This document shows positions 34,385 through 45,605 of a stretch of 64,000 nt of DNA, piece by piece (within the stretch, counting starts at the first letter, position 1; each line of letters begins with the position of its first letter). Source of the DNA: Paramyrothecium sp. XJ0827 (Eukaryota; Ascomycota; Sordariomycetes; Hypocreales; Stachybotryaceae); the NCBI GenBank assembly GCA_020881915.1, contig JAJFPB010000008.1, forward strand, positions 3,038,001 through 3,102,000, given 5' to 3'. The position numbers and the translations under genes are program-made. The notes below the pieces were generated by a model that worked only from the letters and a program-made list of their open reading frames with translations, made no database searches and was not told the DNA's origin.

Positions 34385-35051
34385 TGCTGCAGGGCTGGAA
34401 ATGGCTGAATGAGTTGATAAACGAAGGGACACTTTCAAAGCTCGCTGGGGTCGTTGCGATATTTACGAATATATTATAGTTCAGGAAATGAACCGAGTCT
34501 GGTTGTCCCTGGCTTCGATCCCGCCCACAAAAGAAAATCCTGGGCACCAAGGTTTCTTTTGATATTCCCTGGTTCAACCTGGCGAGCCTGTGTGTCAATC
34601 TAGAATCTTGAGTCACATTTATTTTCGGATGGCGGCTAAATCAGGCTCGCACTGTACGGCAGAGCGTGCTGAAGCCCTCGGAGCCTTGCCTGGCATGTCA
34701 TCCGATGGTGTCGCAGAAACGCCCGCTGTAGGATTCAGGCTTCTGGAATTGCACTTTGGGAAACACATTCAAATGGCTCTCGGTGTCAATTTTTAGAAGG
34801 AGAGCGCGTATTGGTGACTTAGTACCTTGCGAGGCCATGGGATCTCGGACCGCTCGAGTTGTGGCTGAACGGCTACACCCCCCTTCACAATCGGGTAGAC
34901 ATGTGATGAAGATAGGGGATCAGGCTTTAATCGCCTGGTACACCGCAATTTGAGGCTCTGCTTCCAGCTTTGCTAACGGCGCAGGAGGGACCCGGAGATA
35001 CAGAGATGTGCGAGGATACTTGCCGTCAATTAGGAAGGTCGAGACCCGTGA
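34385..35051. other. Intergenic
   Basis: No supported gene in this stretch. Confidence 0.4.
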
Positions 35052-35295
35052 TCAGTCTCCAGCCTTGTTATAACGCAAAACTATTTTCGTATCTGACAAC
35101 TCACCAGGGCGCATCATTATTTTCCTACCGAACCAATCCTCTAGCGGCTCCTCAGTAAATTGCGCAATCGAGACACGGACGTGGCTACCGCATTTCTCGG
35201 ATCGCTCGGGCATGTGGACTTCCAAAACGTATCGATCTCCGTTTCCCACATACCAGGATGCCCCATCTGTATCTCGATATCCACTACCTTTTAAT
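35052..35295 (-). other. Unidentified coding-like fragment
   Basis: The minus-strand frame 'YRDTDGASWYVGNGDRYVLE' 'VHMPERSEKCGSHVRVSIAQ' 'FTEEPLEDWFGRKIMMRPGE' has clear protein character and may begin after an acceptor-like CTTTTAATATTC...AAAAG. No start codon, no partner exon and no recognised family. A second such stretch lies at 35560-35795 (minus), with 'LLLSDSEGNMIFLKEVPSFL'. Both may be remains of one gene. Confidence 0.3.
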
Positions 35296-36020
35296 ATTCA
35301 CGGAAAAATTATGGAAATATGAGCGGGTGACAGACACAATGCCAATTCCGAGCCTTAGAGCTGGTGGTCCACGGCTCCTATAGAGACACGGAGGTATGCT
35401 TCGGAAAATAGCCGCGGTCTACACAAGGCGGCGCGCGAAGGGCTCGCACAGGAGGCCAGGCTCGGTCTTTTATGCAGTCAGCTCTAGCACGTAACATCAT
35501 GCGTTGGTCTCACGTGGATGCGGTTGCACGCTTTGAGGGATAGTCCATACATTACGGCACAGTCCACTGTTGATACACACACAGTTCGGCTGATGTACCT
35601 GGTTAATATCCGAAGTGACGGCAAGGAAGACTGAGAATCGCCATAAGCCAGACAGTCTAATGCCTTCTTGCTTCCTACCCACAGCTTTGGGAAGCGAATT
35701 TCCGCTTCGGCATCACAGAGCCTCAAGCAGTCCAGAAACGAGGGCACTTCTTTCAAGAAGATCATATTGCCTTCACTATCACTCAGAAGCAACACAAGCT
35801 GGACGTTGCCGCATTAGCTCGACCGACTTACAGCATGCTTGCACGGCAATCTCCCCAGAATAACTACCAGTTGTACTTTGCTTATGGCAGAAGTTGAGCC
35901 TGGCGCAAATGGCTCACTAATGTTCGATGAGCAAGTACTCGAGATAATTTACTAACATTCTACATCATTGAAACACGTCCTGGCTTAACCAAAGCAATCT
36001 AAGTCAGACGTCATGCAGGA
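35296..36020. other. Intergenic with degenerate coding-like sequence
   Basis: See the 35052 entry: minus-strand 35560-35795 looks like exon debris. No intact gene. Confidence 0.35.
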
Positions 36021-38699
36021 CTAAAGTATGACAAAATCCTTTCGCGTTGCAGTTTTGATCCACCCCATTTCACGATTAGGATCAAATGACGCTACAGCAA
36101 ATCCTATCCGTTGGAAGCATCCTGGATTTGCCCCAGATCTTCCCAATATTACCATGGCGACTTCATATGGGTGAAGATATCCTACTTCTGCGCGGCCGTG
36201 TAGCAGTACAGGCACCACTTGTGGGATATCCAAAACCATCAATCCCTCTACCATAACATTGATTGGTTGTCGGATGTTGTCGATCGAAGTTGCTCGTTCC
36301 ACGGAGACACCTCTGGGGTCTTTGACGATGATTTCATGGAGCAGAGTATCCGCTTGGAAATCAAGACTGCGTAAAATGTAGGGGCTAGTGTCATCAAGAG
36401 TGTAATAGTTCAAAATAGGGCTCCAATGGAGGTAGAAAGTACGCGAGAGTCCAGAGACCTTGATCCAACCACCGTCGACCGCACCAAAGCGATTTTGACT
36501 CAGTAAATGCACATCATGGTCCATGACTTCAACATGGATGGAGCCAAACAAAGGTCCACAGGATGTACGGGTAGGACCTGGCAAGTTATATCTGACCGGC
36601 TCGTTGACAGATGCCCATGAGAAGGAGGGTACGTTCGGAGCTTTCTTTGCGAATAGATGTGTTTCCCTTTCTCTGAAGTCTCGGCTCCTTTGTACTTCCC
36701 AAGCTAGACCAAATGTCGCATCTGTCCTCCAGATGCCCGCAATATAATCATCGCCAGTTACTTCCGCAATGATCTTGGCTAGTGCTGATATTGCAGGCAG
36801 TTTGTCGTCCAAGAAAGTTAAATTTCTATGGCTGTAGTTCGGAATTATCATTGAGCGCCATTCCATCATTGTAGTCATAGCATCATGTAACTTAGTTAGA
36901 GGCCGCTCATGAGTTACTTCTTCCGGAGGAGCGTTGAATCCGCCCTCTTTGGCTTCGTAGACCCACCCGCCACCCCGAGATGACAAGTCTTCCCCGGGTT
37001 CTGGGTCGTAAAACCCCCCGGAAGTTTCGCCGCACTGGCACGCGCTAAGACTGCGACATTCCCAAGCGACTTCGTACTGGTTGAATCCCACAGATCTGCG
37101 AGAGAGCAATGTTTCCTGCAGAGTCCAAGCACGTTCACCAAGAGGTCCCATACTAATGGGGCTCAGTGGTCCAGGTTGCTCCCGAGTGCTCGAGTGTCTA
37201 ATAGGGCCATGCATGACAATGTCCTCTTGTCCACTACCCTCGCAGGATTCCAAGCCTATACCACGGTATACAGAGTCCGGCCGAAGAAAACCTTTGTCGT
37301 CAGCCTCGGCCGAGGCAGCAACAAGCACCAAGTACGCGTTCATGTATACTTCAGACATTTTTGCGGATTCCAGCGCCCAGTCTTCTTCGTCGTCTTGGAC
37401 AATACACAAAGAATCGACCCATAAGTAGGGAATAGCAAGTTCAAATGCGCAGCACACAGCATCTTTGAAAGACTGAGGAAGGGTTTCGTAATCAATCCCC
37501 TTGAGTCTTGCAGCGAGATTCTCGCTTGTGGTGAGACAGCCCCGGAATCCACCCCAGCAGTGGCTGAGGGCCATGTATTTCCCTATCTCACCAGTGCTTT
37601 CATGAAGACACAGCTGGGGGGTGCCAAGAGTTCGCTTGATTGCAACCAACCGCCGAGGCAGCCGTGTTTCTGCTGGTTGTCGACATTTAAAGTGACTGTG
37701 CATTGTCTCGCACGCTTTTAACCACACCTTGACCTGATCAAGTTGATCGTTGAAATTGCTCTTCAACACTTGCGCAGTCTCCAAAGTACTCCACGGGGGC
37801 TGATGGCCGGGCATGCCACGGAAGTTTATGTACGGGGCCGGACGCTCGCTTGTGCCGAGTACAGTAACGGTAACCTCATGACTAAATATTGTCAATAGTA
37901 ATCCACAATTCTGTGCGTGGAAGGTCGGAAGAGCCTTTTGTACCCCACGATAAACCATGGAACAAAGGACACAATCTCGGGCAGCTGAATCTTTAAAGTT
38001 GGATACTCGCAGCTCCCGAGCTGGAGACCACTTGTCCACTTTACACTGCACGCCTGTCCAATCCTCCACGACTGACTCATCATCAGCTGCCTCATATCTA
38101 TCCGATTCGAGACTAATATAGTCAGGGGTATAGTTGAAGCAGGTCGAGCAGCACTGTCGATGCTCTCTGTCAATCAATTCGTCTCCATCAACCACCCTAT
38201 TTTGTATGATCTCATCGTCATTTTGACGCGAAAACGATAGGTCTTCGGCAAAGCCATCTTCGTCAACTATCCGATTTCTTTTCTTGTTGGTGCCCCTATA
38301 GCCTGGGAATGGTTGATCACTGTTTGAAGGCGCAGGTACAGCTGCAGCTCTCGACAAGAACCTGGTTGCTGCACGTAAAATCTGCCGTATCCTGGTCCTC
38401 GCCTTTCCAGACTTGTCAGGAGAATGAGATCTTGATTCGCTGTCCAGGGACATCTGCCATATTTCGCTATTAGATGATATTGGCCTTATCTCTGAGTCTC
38501 TGTGCGGTAAATGACCGAGCTGGTGGCCAGGATTTCGGGTATGACGCAGGCTGAAGCATATCTCGCACAGTCCAAAATCACAGGTCAAACACAAATGCCA
38601 AACATGACTCTTCCCATTGAAGCAGCAATCACAAAGCCGACTTATACCAGTTTCGATAAATTTGAATGGCGGGACCTCTAATTGATTTTTGTCATCCAT
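36021..38699 (-). CDS. ZZ zinc finger - HET domain fusion protein, 892 aa
   Basis: One uninterrupted exon from ATG 38699. Residues 23-63 form a complete ZZ-type zinc finger (Cys23, 26, 37, 40, 45, 48 with His59 and His63; 'CDCCFNGK...CLTCDFGLCEIC'). Residues 100-200 are charged and low in structure. Cys pairs follow at 183-187 and 243-246. The HET core spans ~375-535: 'YMALSHCWGG', 'AIPYLWVDSLCIVQDDEEDW', 'SEVYMNAYLVLVAASAEADD' and 'ERAWTLQETLLSRRSVGF'. The C-terminal region has 'GDDYIAGIW' and 'PSFSWASVNEP', as in other HET proteins. The HET core is probably the death-inducing module; ZZ fingers bind peptide N termini or modified histones in other proteins, so a sensing role is plausible inference. 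Intact, with no sign of RIP. Confidence 0.92.
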   Translation of the reverse strand: MDDKNQLEVPPFKFIETGISRLCDCCFNGKSHVWHLCLTCDFGLCEICFSLRHTRNPGHQLGHLPHRDSEIRPISSNSEIWQMSLDSESRSHSPDKSGKARTRIRQILRAATRFLSRAAAVPAPSNSDQPFPGYRGTNKKRNRIVDEDGFAEDLSFSRQNDDEIIQNRVVDGDELIDREHRQCCSTCFNYTPDYISLESDRYEAADDESVVEDWTGVQCKVDKWSPARELRVSNFKDSAARDCVLCSMVYRGVQKALPTFHAQNCGLLLTIFSHEVTVTVLGTSERPAPYINFRGMPGHQPPWSTLETAQVLKSNFNDQLDQVKVWLKACETMHSHFKCRQPAETRLPRRLVAIKRTLGTPQLCLHESTGEIGKYMALSHCWGGFRGCLTTSENLAARLKGIDYETLPQSFKDAVCCAFELAIPYLWVDSLCIVQDDEEDWALESAKMSEVYMNAYLVLVAASAEADDKGFLRPDSVYRGIGLESCEGSGQEDIVMHGPIRHSSTREQPGPLSPISMGPLGERAWTLQETLLSRRSVGFNQYEVAWECRSLSACQCGETSGGFYDPEPGEDLSSRGGGWVYEAKEGGFNAPPEEVTHERPLTKLHDAMTTMMEWRSMIIPNYSHRNLTFLDDKLPAISALAKIIAEVTGDDYIAGIWRTDATFGLAWEVQRSRDFRERETHLFAKKAPNVPSFSWASVNEPVRYNLPGPTRTSCGPLFGSIHVEVMDHDVHLLSQNRFGAVDGGWIKVSGLSRTFYLHWSPILNYYTLDDTSPYILRSLDFQADTLLHEIIVKDPRGVSVERATSIDNIRQPINVMVEGLMVLDIPQVVPVLLHGRAEVGYLHPYEVAMVILGRSGANPGCFQRIGFAVASFDPNREMGWIKTATRKDFVIL

Positions 38700-40876
38700 G
38701 GCAGTTGCTTATAAAATTGGGAATGTCTGTAGCCTCTTGAATGTAAATCTCTTAGAACTACGATGAGATAAAATATGGAGGAATAGTCTGTGACCGTAAA
38801 TATCACATTTCTCGCCTGGGCTTATTATGCCATTAAGACACGGTGTTATTTCCAAGCATGTTAATTAATTGTTGCAGGGATACAGATTTACACTAATGCA
38901 GGACATGCAAGGATCCTCTGTAGCACTAATAACGCGGGTGTGTTATAAAAACGCTATAAACCTCTTAGGTCCAGTGGATAAACTGTTACTGGTACTTCTG
39001 ATGAAGTTACGTATTCAGTTTGACTACTGCGACGGCTTACACAGACTTGTAATATACAGTATGTGGCGATAATTTGGCCTTGATTCGTGTATCTTTGAGC
39101 TTACAAGCAGGACTGAGTTTAACAATTAGTCTTATAAATATTATGAATGTAAATAAACTAAGTTTCTAGGTTATTTACTCTGGTAATACGAGCTTGGTAT
39201 TGCTTTTTCTGATATTCAAGGTAGGATGTTTAAGAATACACTTCATCTTATTTGGACTTTTTAAATAATTTTCTGATAATTTAAATAGAATTCTTCCTTA
39301 AACTAAGAAGCTCATACTTAAGTTGCAGTTAATTGAATCTTCTTATTTTAAATTATAGAGCTTTCCTTTCATTATTAGATCTTCTTAATAACTAAACTAT
39401 TTCTAAGGTCTCTAGGGTAGCTAGGTTAGGTGGAAGGTGAAATGTCAATAACAGCTACTGAACCGAAGCACATACTTGAATAAATTTAATGATTATGCCT
39501 GTCTTACATGCGTTAGAATGATAACAAACAAGGTGAGCTCTTGCTAATGAAGGTCTGACGTTGCTGCAGAAGCACTGTCATACTCGTAAGAAGTGGAAGG
39601 GGGCGGCCACCTATGGGGTACGTTTGACAGAGACTGAGACCAGATGCCGATGTAAAACCTGCTGAGGTGGAGGCGATGAACATGAAATCAATCTGACAAG
39701 AAGTCAAAGGAATGTATCTGCCACCATGTGACGCAGAAACTCTACCAGGGTAAGCTAATGTGATATCGCAATAATTATGGAGATAAATTACTTCGCATAG
39801 GGTCAAGTCTGCCAAGGAACTGAGGTTGAGCCTGAAGCGGGAAGTTTAGAATTCTTGTGTCTAAGTGAGGGTACAACATCGGGAATCGGGACATAGGAAT
39901 TTCGTGTTTGCCAACTCATTTGATTTTAATTGTTGGGCGAAGCTATGAAGCAAGACCTTGGTCATTCAAAGAGTGATTGGGTTATATCCAACCCAAAAGC
40001 CATCGTTCTACATTTATACTACAAAAGAAACTGCCCCTTAGTTCGCCGCACCATGTTCGTATAGTATGGCTGGAAGTTCAGCCAGCCCCTATGCCGCGTT
40101 CCAATCCGCTGCTCGGTGAAAAATGCCGTCTCGTGGTTGACCTCCTTTGAGATAGATGACCCACATGGACCTCTGGTTGATAGATAGATGTAGACCCACG
40201 TAGATCTACATCTACATTTCTTCTACATCGGTAGATAGATTCGCCAGCCTGAACCATACTCTTAAGCATTCTAAAGCCCCCTAAAGCTTCGAGAGTCTAG
40301 ATGCATATTAGCATAGGGGGTTAGTTCCTGGTGGCTCTGGAATAAAAGCCTATTATAGCTCGATCCATGTGAAAAACATCTTGAGCTCTGGTCTAGAACA
40401 TCTCTTGCAGCATGGTCACCCTCTCAGGCTTCCTCGCAGAGGTGGTAGCTGGGCAAAACGCCACAAACTATCTGTCACCGACGGCTTGAAGTAAGACGAA
40501 TAGAATACTGTATACACATGCGGATGTGCAATATTTGAGTTAGCGAGCCAGCTAGGACTGAGCTTCTATTCAGACTTTTGATAATAAAGTATAATTAAGT
40601 ATAAGAGGCAAACGTAGAAACAGCCCAAAGTTAACCTTGTACGTACCTCGACAGTTATGCACCTGGTCATTGTGGCATGGTGCACGGCAAAGGATTGTGC
40701 GACTCTTGGTGTGGACGGTATGGGAGGGTAAGAAAAGTTGATTGTTCTCAAGCCAGCCTGTTGCGTAGCACTATAAGATGAGGCCACCACCGCTTGACTT
40801 CATTCTTCAACGCACTTTACTCTCCTTTAATAAATACCGTACCACTACCATTTGCTCCGAGTAATTCATATCGGCT
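38700..40876. other. Intergenic; AT-rich degraded patch and a hairpin
   Basis: 38840-39420 is AT-rich and stop-rich, consistent with mild RIP of an old repeat, but no element is recognised. A 10-bp hairpin lies at 40185-40214. A TATA-like TATAAGA at 40772-40778 precedes the next gene by ~100 bp. Confidence 0.45.
40185..40214. repeat. Inverted repeat TAGATGTAGA / TCTACATCTA with 10-nt loop
   Basis: Perfect 10-bp arms at 40185-40194 and 40205-40214, followed by a further TCTACATC at about 40222. The whole tract is built from TAGA/CTAC words, so it may be simple-sequence derived. Confidence 0.8.
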
Positions 40877-42166
40877 ATGGATAGCATAACTTCCCCTACC
40901 GCAACCATAACCCTTCCAGATCGCTTCAAACTTCAGTCGGTTGATGAGAAACTCACGCCAAAGCCGACAGGCAGGGCGGCGCAGGCGCTGCGTGGCACTC
41001 CTTCCACAACGTCGACGCTAGGAGTTCTTTCAAACTTCAGCGGAACCTTCATTGGAAATGGTTTCAATACAATATGGCGCCCTAGTAGCGGGACACAGAA
41101 GTTTGAAAACCCAGTTCCCCTCAACGGAAGCACCACCCCGGCGCCAAATCCGCCAAACGAGAGTATCTTGGAACTCAATCTTACAACAGAAGAGCTAGCA
41201 TTCACCAAGGACCTGGGCAACGTGCCCAACCGGGGGCTGAGGGACCAGAAAGACATCTTTCTGGGCGGCGTGTCCTACATACAGGTCGTCCGCGACGTGA
41301 CCAATATTAACACCGGCAAGGCTGACGGCAAACCCCAAGAAATTCACTTCGAGCCAGGGCTGTGGGTGCGCGTACCGGCGACCAACAACGACACCGAATC
41401 TCTAGCACGTATGGCGTCTATTCCACATGGTACGACTATCAATGCCCAATGCCTGGCGCCCACCACTACCACCCCCGGAGCAGGACCCAACGTTGACGAC
41501 AGGGTGGATATCACCCCGTTCCCTATTGGCCGACCTAAAGCGCGGCTTGTTGGCGTTTTCCCCGCCATGACAGTAAACAACAAAAATACGGCTCGACTGC
41601 CGCAGGATCTTGACATATTTAGTAAAGAAGGAACTATTACTCAAGAGATATTGAACAATCCGAACCTGGTGCTTGTCAACGCCAACAAGGGAAAGAACAT
41701 CCTTAACACAATCTCTTTCACAGTATCCACGGCTCCCTCTTTCGCATCCGCTAGCGATAGCGATGGAATTTCCAATATCGCTTTCCTGGAGGGCAGGTCC
41801 GTAGGGTCGACCGCAGGTTCAGCCACAGGGTTGAATGCACCCAAGAATGCAGATGCAGCACTGATGACCGCCCAATTCTGGATCTCGATAGTGCAGCACG
41901 AGATTGAGGTGCCGAAGTTCCAGCTAGGGGAGCCACCGTTGAGGATTGCGGCCCCTGCTCCCAACCCAGGCGCCGCGGTGCCGGTCTTCGTCGTCAATCC
42001 ACCGCATGAGATCACCGAGCCCAAGAAGGTTCTCGTCACTTCTACTCAGATCCAGTATTCCCAGGTAGTGAATCTCGACTTCTTCACATTAACCTGGCCG
42101 CATGTCTCGGTGGCAACTCTGGTCCCGGCAGGGGATCTACCAGTTCCGGACTCAGCCTTTGACTAA
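40877..42166 (+). CDS. Conserved protein, putative heme-binding-protein-like family, 429 aa
   Basis: Single exon, no signal peptide. The pattern 'LSNFSGTFIGNGFNTIWRP', 'ILELNLTTEELAFTKDLGNV' 'PNRG', 'DIFLGGVSYIQVVRDVTN', 'IHFEPGLWVRVPAT' and 'RMASIPHGTTINAQ' is one I associate with a family found in bacteria and fungi and often auto-labelled 'heme-binding protein'. The name is unproven and may be wrong. The predicted fold is beta-rich. Later segments 'SISFTVST'-like and 'AQFWISIVQHEIEVPKFQ' are also conserved-looking. Intron-free structure and higher GC than its surroundings fit either a highly expressed gene or transfer; neither is shown. Function unknown. Confidence 0.8.
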   Translation: MDSITSPTATITLPDRFKLQSVDEKLTPKPTGRAAQALRGTPSTTSTLGVLSNFSGTFIGNGFNTIWRPSSGTQKFENPVPLNGSTTPAPNPPNESILELNLTTEELAFTKDLGNVPNRGLRDQKDIFLGGVSYIQVVRDVTNINTGKADGKPQEIHFEPGLWVRVPATNNDTESLARMASIPHGTTINAQCLAPTTTTPGAGPNVDDRVDITPFPIGRPKARLVGVFPAMTVNNKNTARLPQDLDIFSKEGTITQEILNNPNLVLVNANKGKNILNTISFTVSTAPSFASASDSDGISNIAFLEGRSVGSTAGSATGLNAPKNADAALMTAQFWISIVQHEIEVPKFQLGEPPLRIAAPAPNPGAAVPVFVVNPPHEITEPKKVLVTSTQIQYSQVVNLDFFTLTWPHVSVATLVPAGDLPVPDSAFD

Positions 42167-44450
42167 AGCTCGAACCTTCCTCAACATTGAAGCAGGATTT
42201 ACTTTTATGGTTTCGATCTGCGTTTTGTCGGTGATATAAGTGATGGCGAGTAGGATCGTGACTTGAAATCTTTGATAAAACATTTCAAAAAGACAAATGG
42301 TGTCTCCGAACTCTGTCAAACAAACAAATGATTTGAGGGCAGCGCTGAATGTTGACGGTAGTGCCCTGCGACGCTAGCCTTCCCACAAGTGGCTCTTTCG
42401 TTTTGCGGTCGTCTCATCGTTGCAGATTTTAGCATTTCTGCGTCAGTCTGCGTCAGTCCTGCGCCAGTCCTGATGTGGAGAGTCTCCTGGTGGGGGCACA
42501 CCATGAATAAACTGTGGAACAAGCCGACATTAGCTCCGCTAAACCACCTAAGCTGTACATTACTCATTTAGAGATGGTTGCGCCCACGCGCTACGGATAC
42601 GGTTTGCCTGTAGCTTCTTCTGGCGGCCTTGTAGGTTGAGCTACAGGAAACGCATCGGAGCTCAACTCGCGTCCCGCCTCAAACAATACCAGTGAACTGG
42701 GCGGGCGACCCCGAGAGGATTTTCATCAGCTTACAGTCATTTGCCCAAATAATGTGCCTGCATAAGCCTGGCCCGCTGGGTTGGCAGATCGACCCCCTGC
42801 AGGGAACCACGAGTTTGACTTATGCCCATCAAGCCATCCACTGTCACGGACGTTGACGCACGTGGATCTTCAATCCATGTAAATCTCACCCTTGCCCACG
42901 TGTCAGTGCACAGTGACAACGCGGAAACCCTTTCTCAGCACCTAGAAAGCTGTGTAACCATGACAATGTAGGTAGGCCTTTGTATTCAGGTAAACTGCTT
43001 GCCTTGGACTCATATAACACAATAAGATGAGTAGACGTCTTAACCTAACGGCGGCACGCCGATTCTAAGTAATTTCTACGCGAGTTAGATCCATATCTAG
43101 TACAAACATCCGAACCAGTGATTGTCAAGAGAATCACGAAGATAATGCCAAGCCCCCCTCCATGCCGTGCCGTGGCTGAAGCCATTTCATCCACGTGGCC
43201 TGGCCGGCCTTGGACTGCAGGGGCGCGCTAATGGATGGTCAGATAGAGGCGTTCGGATGTGGCGGCTTGGGCTTGTGAACTTGATTGGGAAACCGTTGGG
43301 TACACTTAAGGTTAGAGGCTGCGGTATTTTGGCAGCCTCACTTGAGCTTCGGCTGAACGATCTACAAGGTATCCTGCAGACTTTTGAGAGACGATCACTG
43401 AAAGACGTGCTCGGCGGCTGCATGGTGATAAGGACCGGAAGTCGTCGGCTAGCTGCCGGGCGTGGGGAATGAGTCCATGCTCACACGTTTTTTATTTTGC
43501 ATTCTGCTAGAACCACCACAAGAAGATCAGCTTCGCCTACAATTTCTTCACTGACCTAAAATTTATCTAAGTCTTGAAGAGGAGTGACCGTACATAAGAA
43601 GCACAGGGAAAACCGAGCTGGTTGTAGTGACTGCTGACATATCCTCATTTGGGCTCTGAGCAGGGGAGCTGTCGGGGTTGGCAGACAAAAGCAAATATCA
43701 TCGCGTCATGGAGGATGCTGTTGGCTCGAATCTGAGAAGTACAGGCTTTGACCGCAAAGATGGCGCTGATTTCGTTTCAGCCTCCGCGGAATCCATCACA
43801 GTGCTTTAGGGCTCAGTAGCAGATTGTCTTTTGTATTCTAACCCTAATCTTTAGCAGGAGCCAATGCCAGTTAATATGGCCATCACAGAACAAGTCAAGA
43901 TCAATATAACCAAGCCAATCCACCTAATCCATTATCAGGCTGTGTCCGACACCAATTCTGGCCCATTTCCCCGTCCACGCTCAAGCTCGCAAGTGCAGAG
44001 TCTCAAATTCTCGTAAAGCCCATACGTACACCGTCCATCTTCTGCTTTTGCCTCCTTATTTTCCATTTCTCCGCGACACAGTAGCGCCTGATTTTCGTCT
44101 TCTTACGTATTCGTATTCGGTGGCTTGAAAATTCGGTACTTCGGGAAAGGCAATTTTACGGGAAGGGATAAGTGTGAATTTTGCGATGCAGATTTGCTTG
44201 TACTGCAGTGAGAAGCGATTGGCGAGACCTAATTTCCACAGGAATGCGTGGTTAGTTGCAATTCGACGCCACGCGACAGCAGCAGCCTCGATGTCTTTTT
44301 GCAGCACTTGCTGCCATCGCTGGATTGTTCTCGGTCGTTTAAGAGGAATGAGGGCACCCAAGTCCACATGCATGGCCTTTTTCACATGCATGGTCTTTTC
44401 ACATGCTTGGTCTTTCCATACATAGTCTTCTCACAAATAAACACATACCA
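42167..44450. other. Intergenic, no supported gene
   Basis: Contains a short CTGCGTCAGT repeat near 42437-42475 and the three-unit repeat at 44365. Frames such as 43167-43472 (+) have no recognisable domain. Confidence 0.45.
44365..44415 (+). repeat. Three imperfect copies of a 17-18-bp unit (CACATGCATGGYCTTTT)
   Basis: Units begin near 44365, 44383 and 44400, with a decayed fourth (CCATACATAGTCTTC) after them. They lie beside the end of the transposase relic and may belong to that element. Confidence 0.75.
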
Positions 44451-45205
44451 TGATGTAGGCGTCTGAGCCGTCGGAAGAGCTGGGGCGACGAGAAAAGGTT
44501 GTCAAGATAGATATGATATATCCGCGGTGGCAACCGCTCTATTAGGGCAACAACGACGCCCTGAGTCGGGTTCAAGGCCTCCGGATCGTCCGTACGCTTC
44601 CTCTTCCTAAGTGGGGGTTTTTCGATGCCAACGGGACCAAATTCCCCCCCTGGGGTGTGCCAAATCCACTGTAATATATATCACTGACTAGCTAGGAGCC
44701 AGACTTTGAGTCCTGTGGGCGTGGGCTTGTTCTTGATCGTGACCTTCTGTTTTGAACGTCCTTCAAAGCCCACGATGCCTTCGTCAATAGCAATATGGCT
44801 GCCCACATCGACGGCAGCCATAGACGCTGCCATCAGCTCATTGGCCCACTCGTTGACCTTGTTGTACGGGCTCGGGACCCCATGTTCAATTGTATCCGGA
44901 TCGTCAATTCGTAGCCGTCTTTTCAAGAGGAAAAAACGGTCAAAGGAAATGAATTGAATGAACGGATGAGTAGGGACAGCTTCAAATTGGCTATCTGACG
45001 CAGATACAGATGTCTTTGGAACCCTCCAGTGGTCCTGGAGCCGGGTTTCCTTATGTAGGGACATATATATCAGAATTCCTATCCACACATATATCTCTGC
45101 AATAGACGTTGGTTCCCACTGACTTTGACGGCTCCCGGGCCTCGAGGAAGACGGCGGGGCATTCCTAGGGTCATTGGTATAGTCAACCCATCGCTGGACC
45201 GGCAA
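44451..45205 (-). pseudogene. piggyBac-type (DDE_Tnp_1_7) transposase relic
   Basis: The minus-strand frame from 45205 carries 'IAEIYVWIGILIYMSLHKE', 'FISFDRFFLLKRRLRI', then the first catalytic-Asp region 'IAIDEGIVGFEGRSKQ', then 'KPTPTGLKVWLLASQ', ending at TGA 44683-44681. The same frame continues past the stop with 'YILQWIWHTPGG', 'LNPTQGVVVALIERLPPRIY' and a second catalytic-Asp region 'YLDNLFSSPQLFRRL' down to about 44451. After that similarity ends. The element has lost its 3' half and has at least one nonsense codon, so it is inactive. Confidence 0.8.
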
Positions 45206-45605
45206 TTGCTACGTGGGCATCACGTTTTGCTAAGCGGGCATCAGCCTTATGTGGGCATCACCTTTTGCACGCTCTGATTGGTTCAAATTTTTCTTGGTAG
45301 TGCAGTCGAGGCTTTTCGAATTCTGCCGATGTATCTCTTTCTAATTAGGTAGTCTCACAGAAAGGGATGAAGTAAGGGTCACATGTAGTGATGGGTATAA
45401 AAAGGGATAAAAAGGGGAATAAAGAAAAGGACAGAAAAAGGGTTAGACGATGGTTTTGCTGGTCTTCTAAATACACCTGTTTACTTTAGCCTCGACCCAT
45501 GCTTAATCGCGATGTCAGCCAACCTTAGGTCTAGAAAACAACCACATAAGGGACTATTGCCAATAACAACAGGTTCATCGGATTCAAATAAACGACAGCA
45601 AGGGA
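45206..45605. other. Transposon-flank sequence with GGGCATCA repeats
   Basis: Three copies of a GGGCATCA word occur at 45214-45260 (with 'ACGTTTTGC' / 'CCTTTTGC' after two of them), just upstream of the piggyBac relic, and may be subterminal repeats of it. 45395-45450 is an AAAAGGG-rich patch. No gene. Confidence 0.45.
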
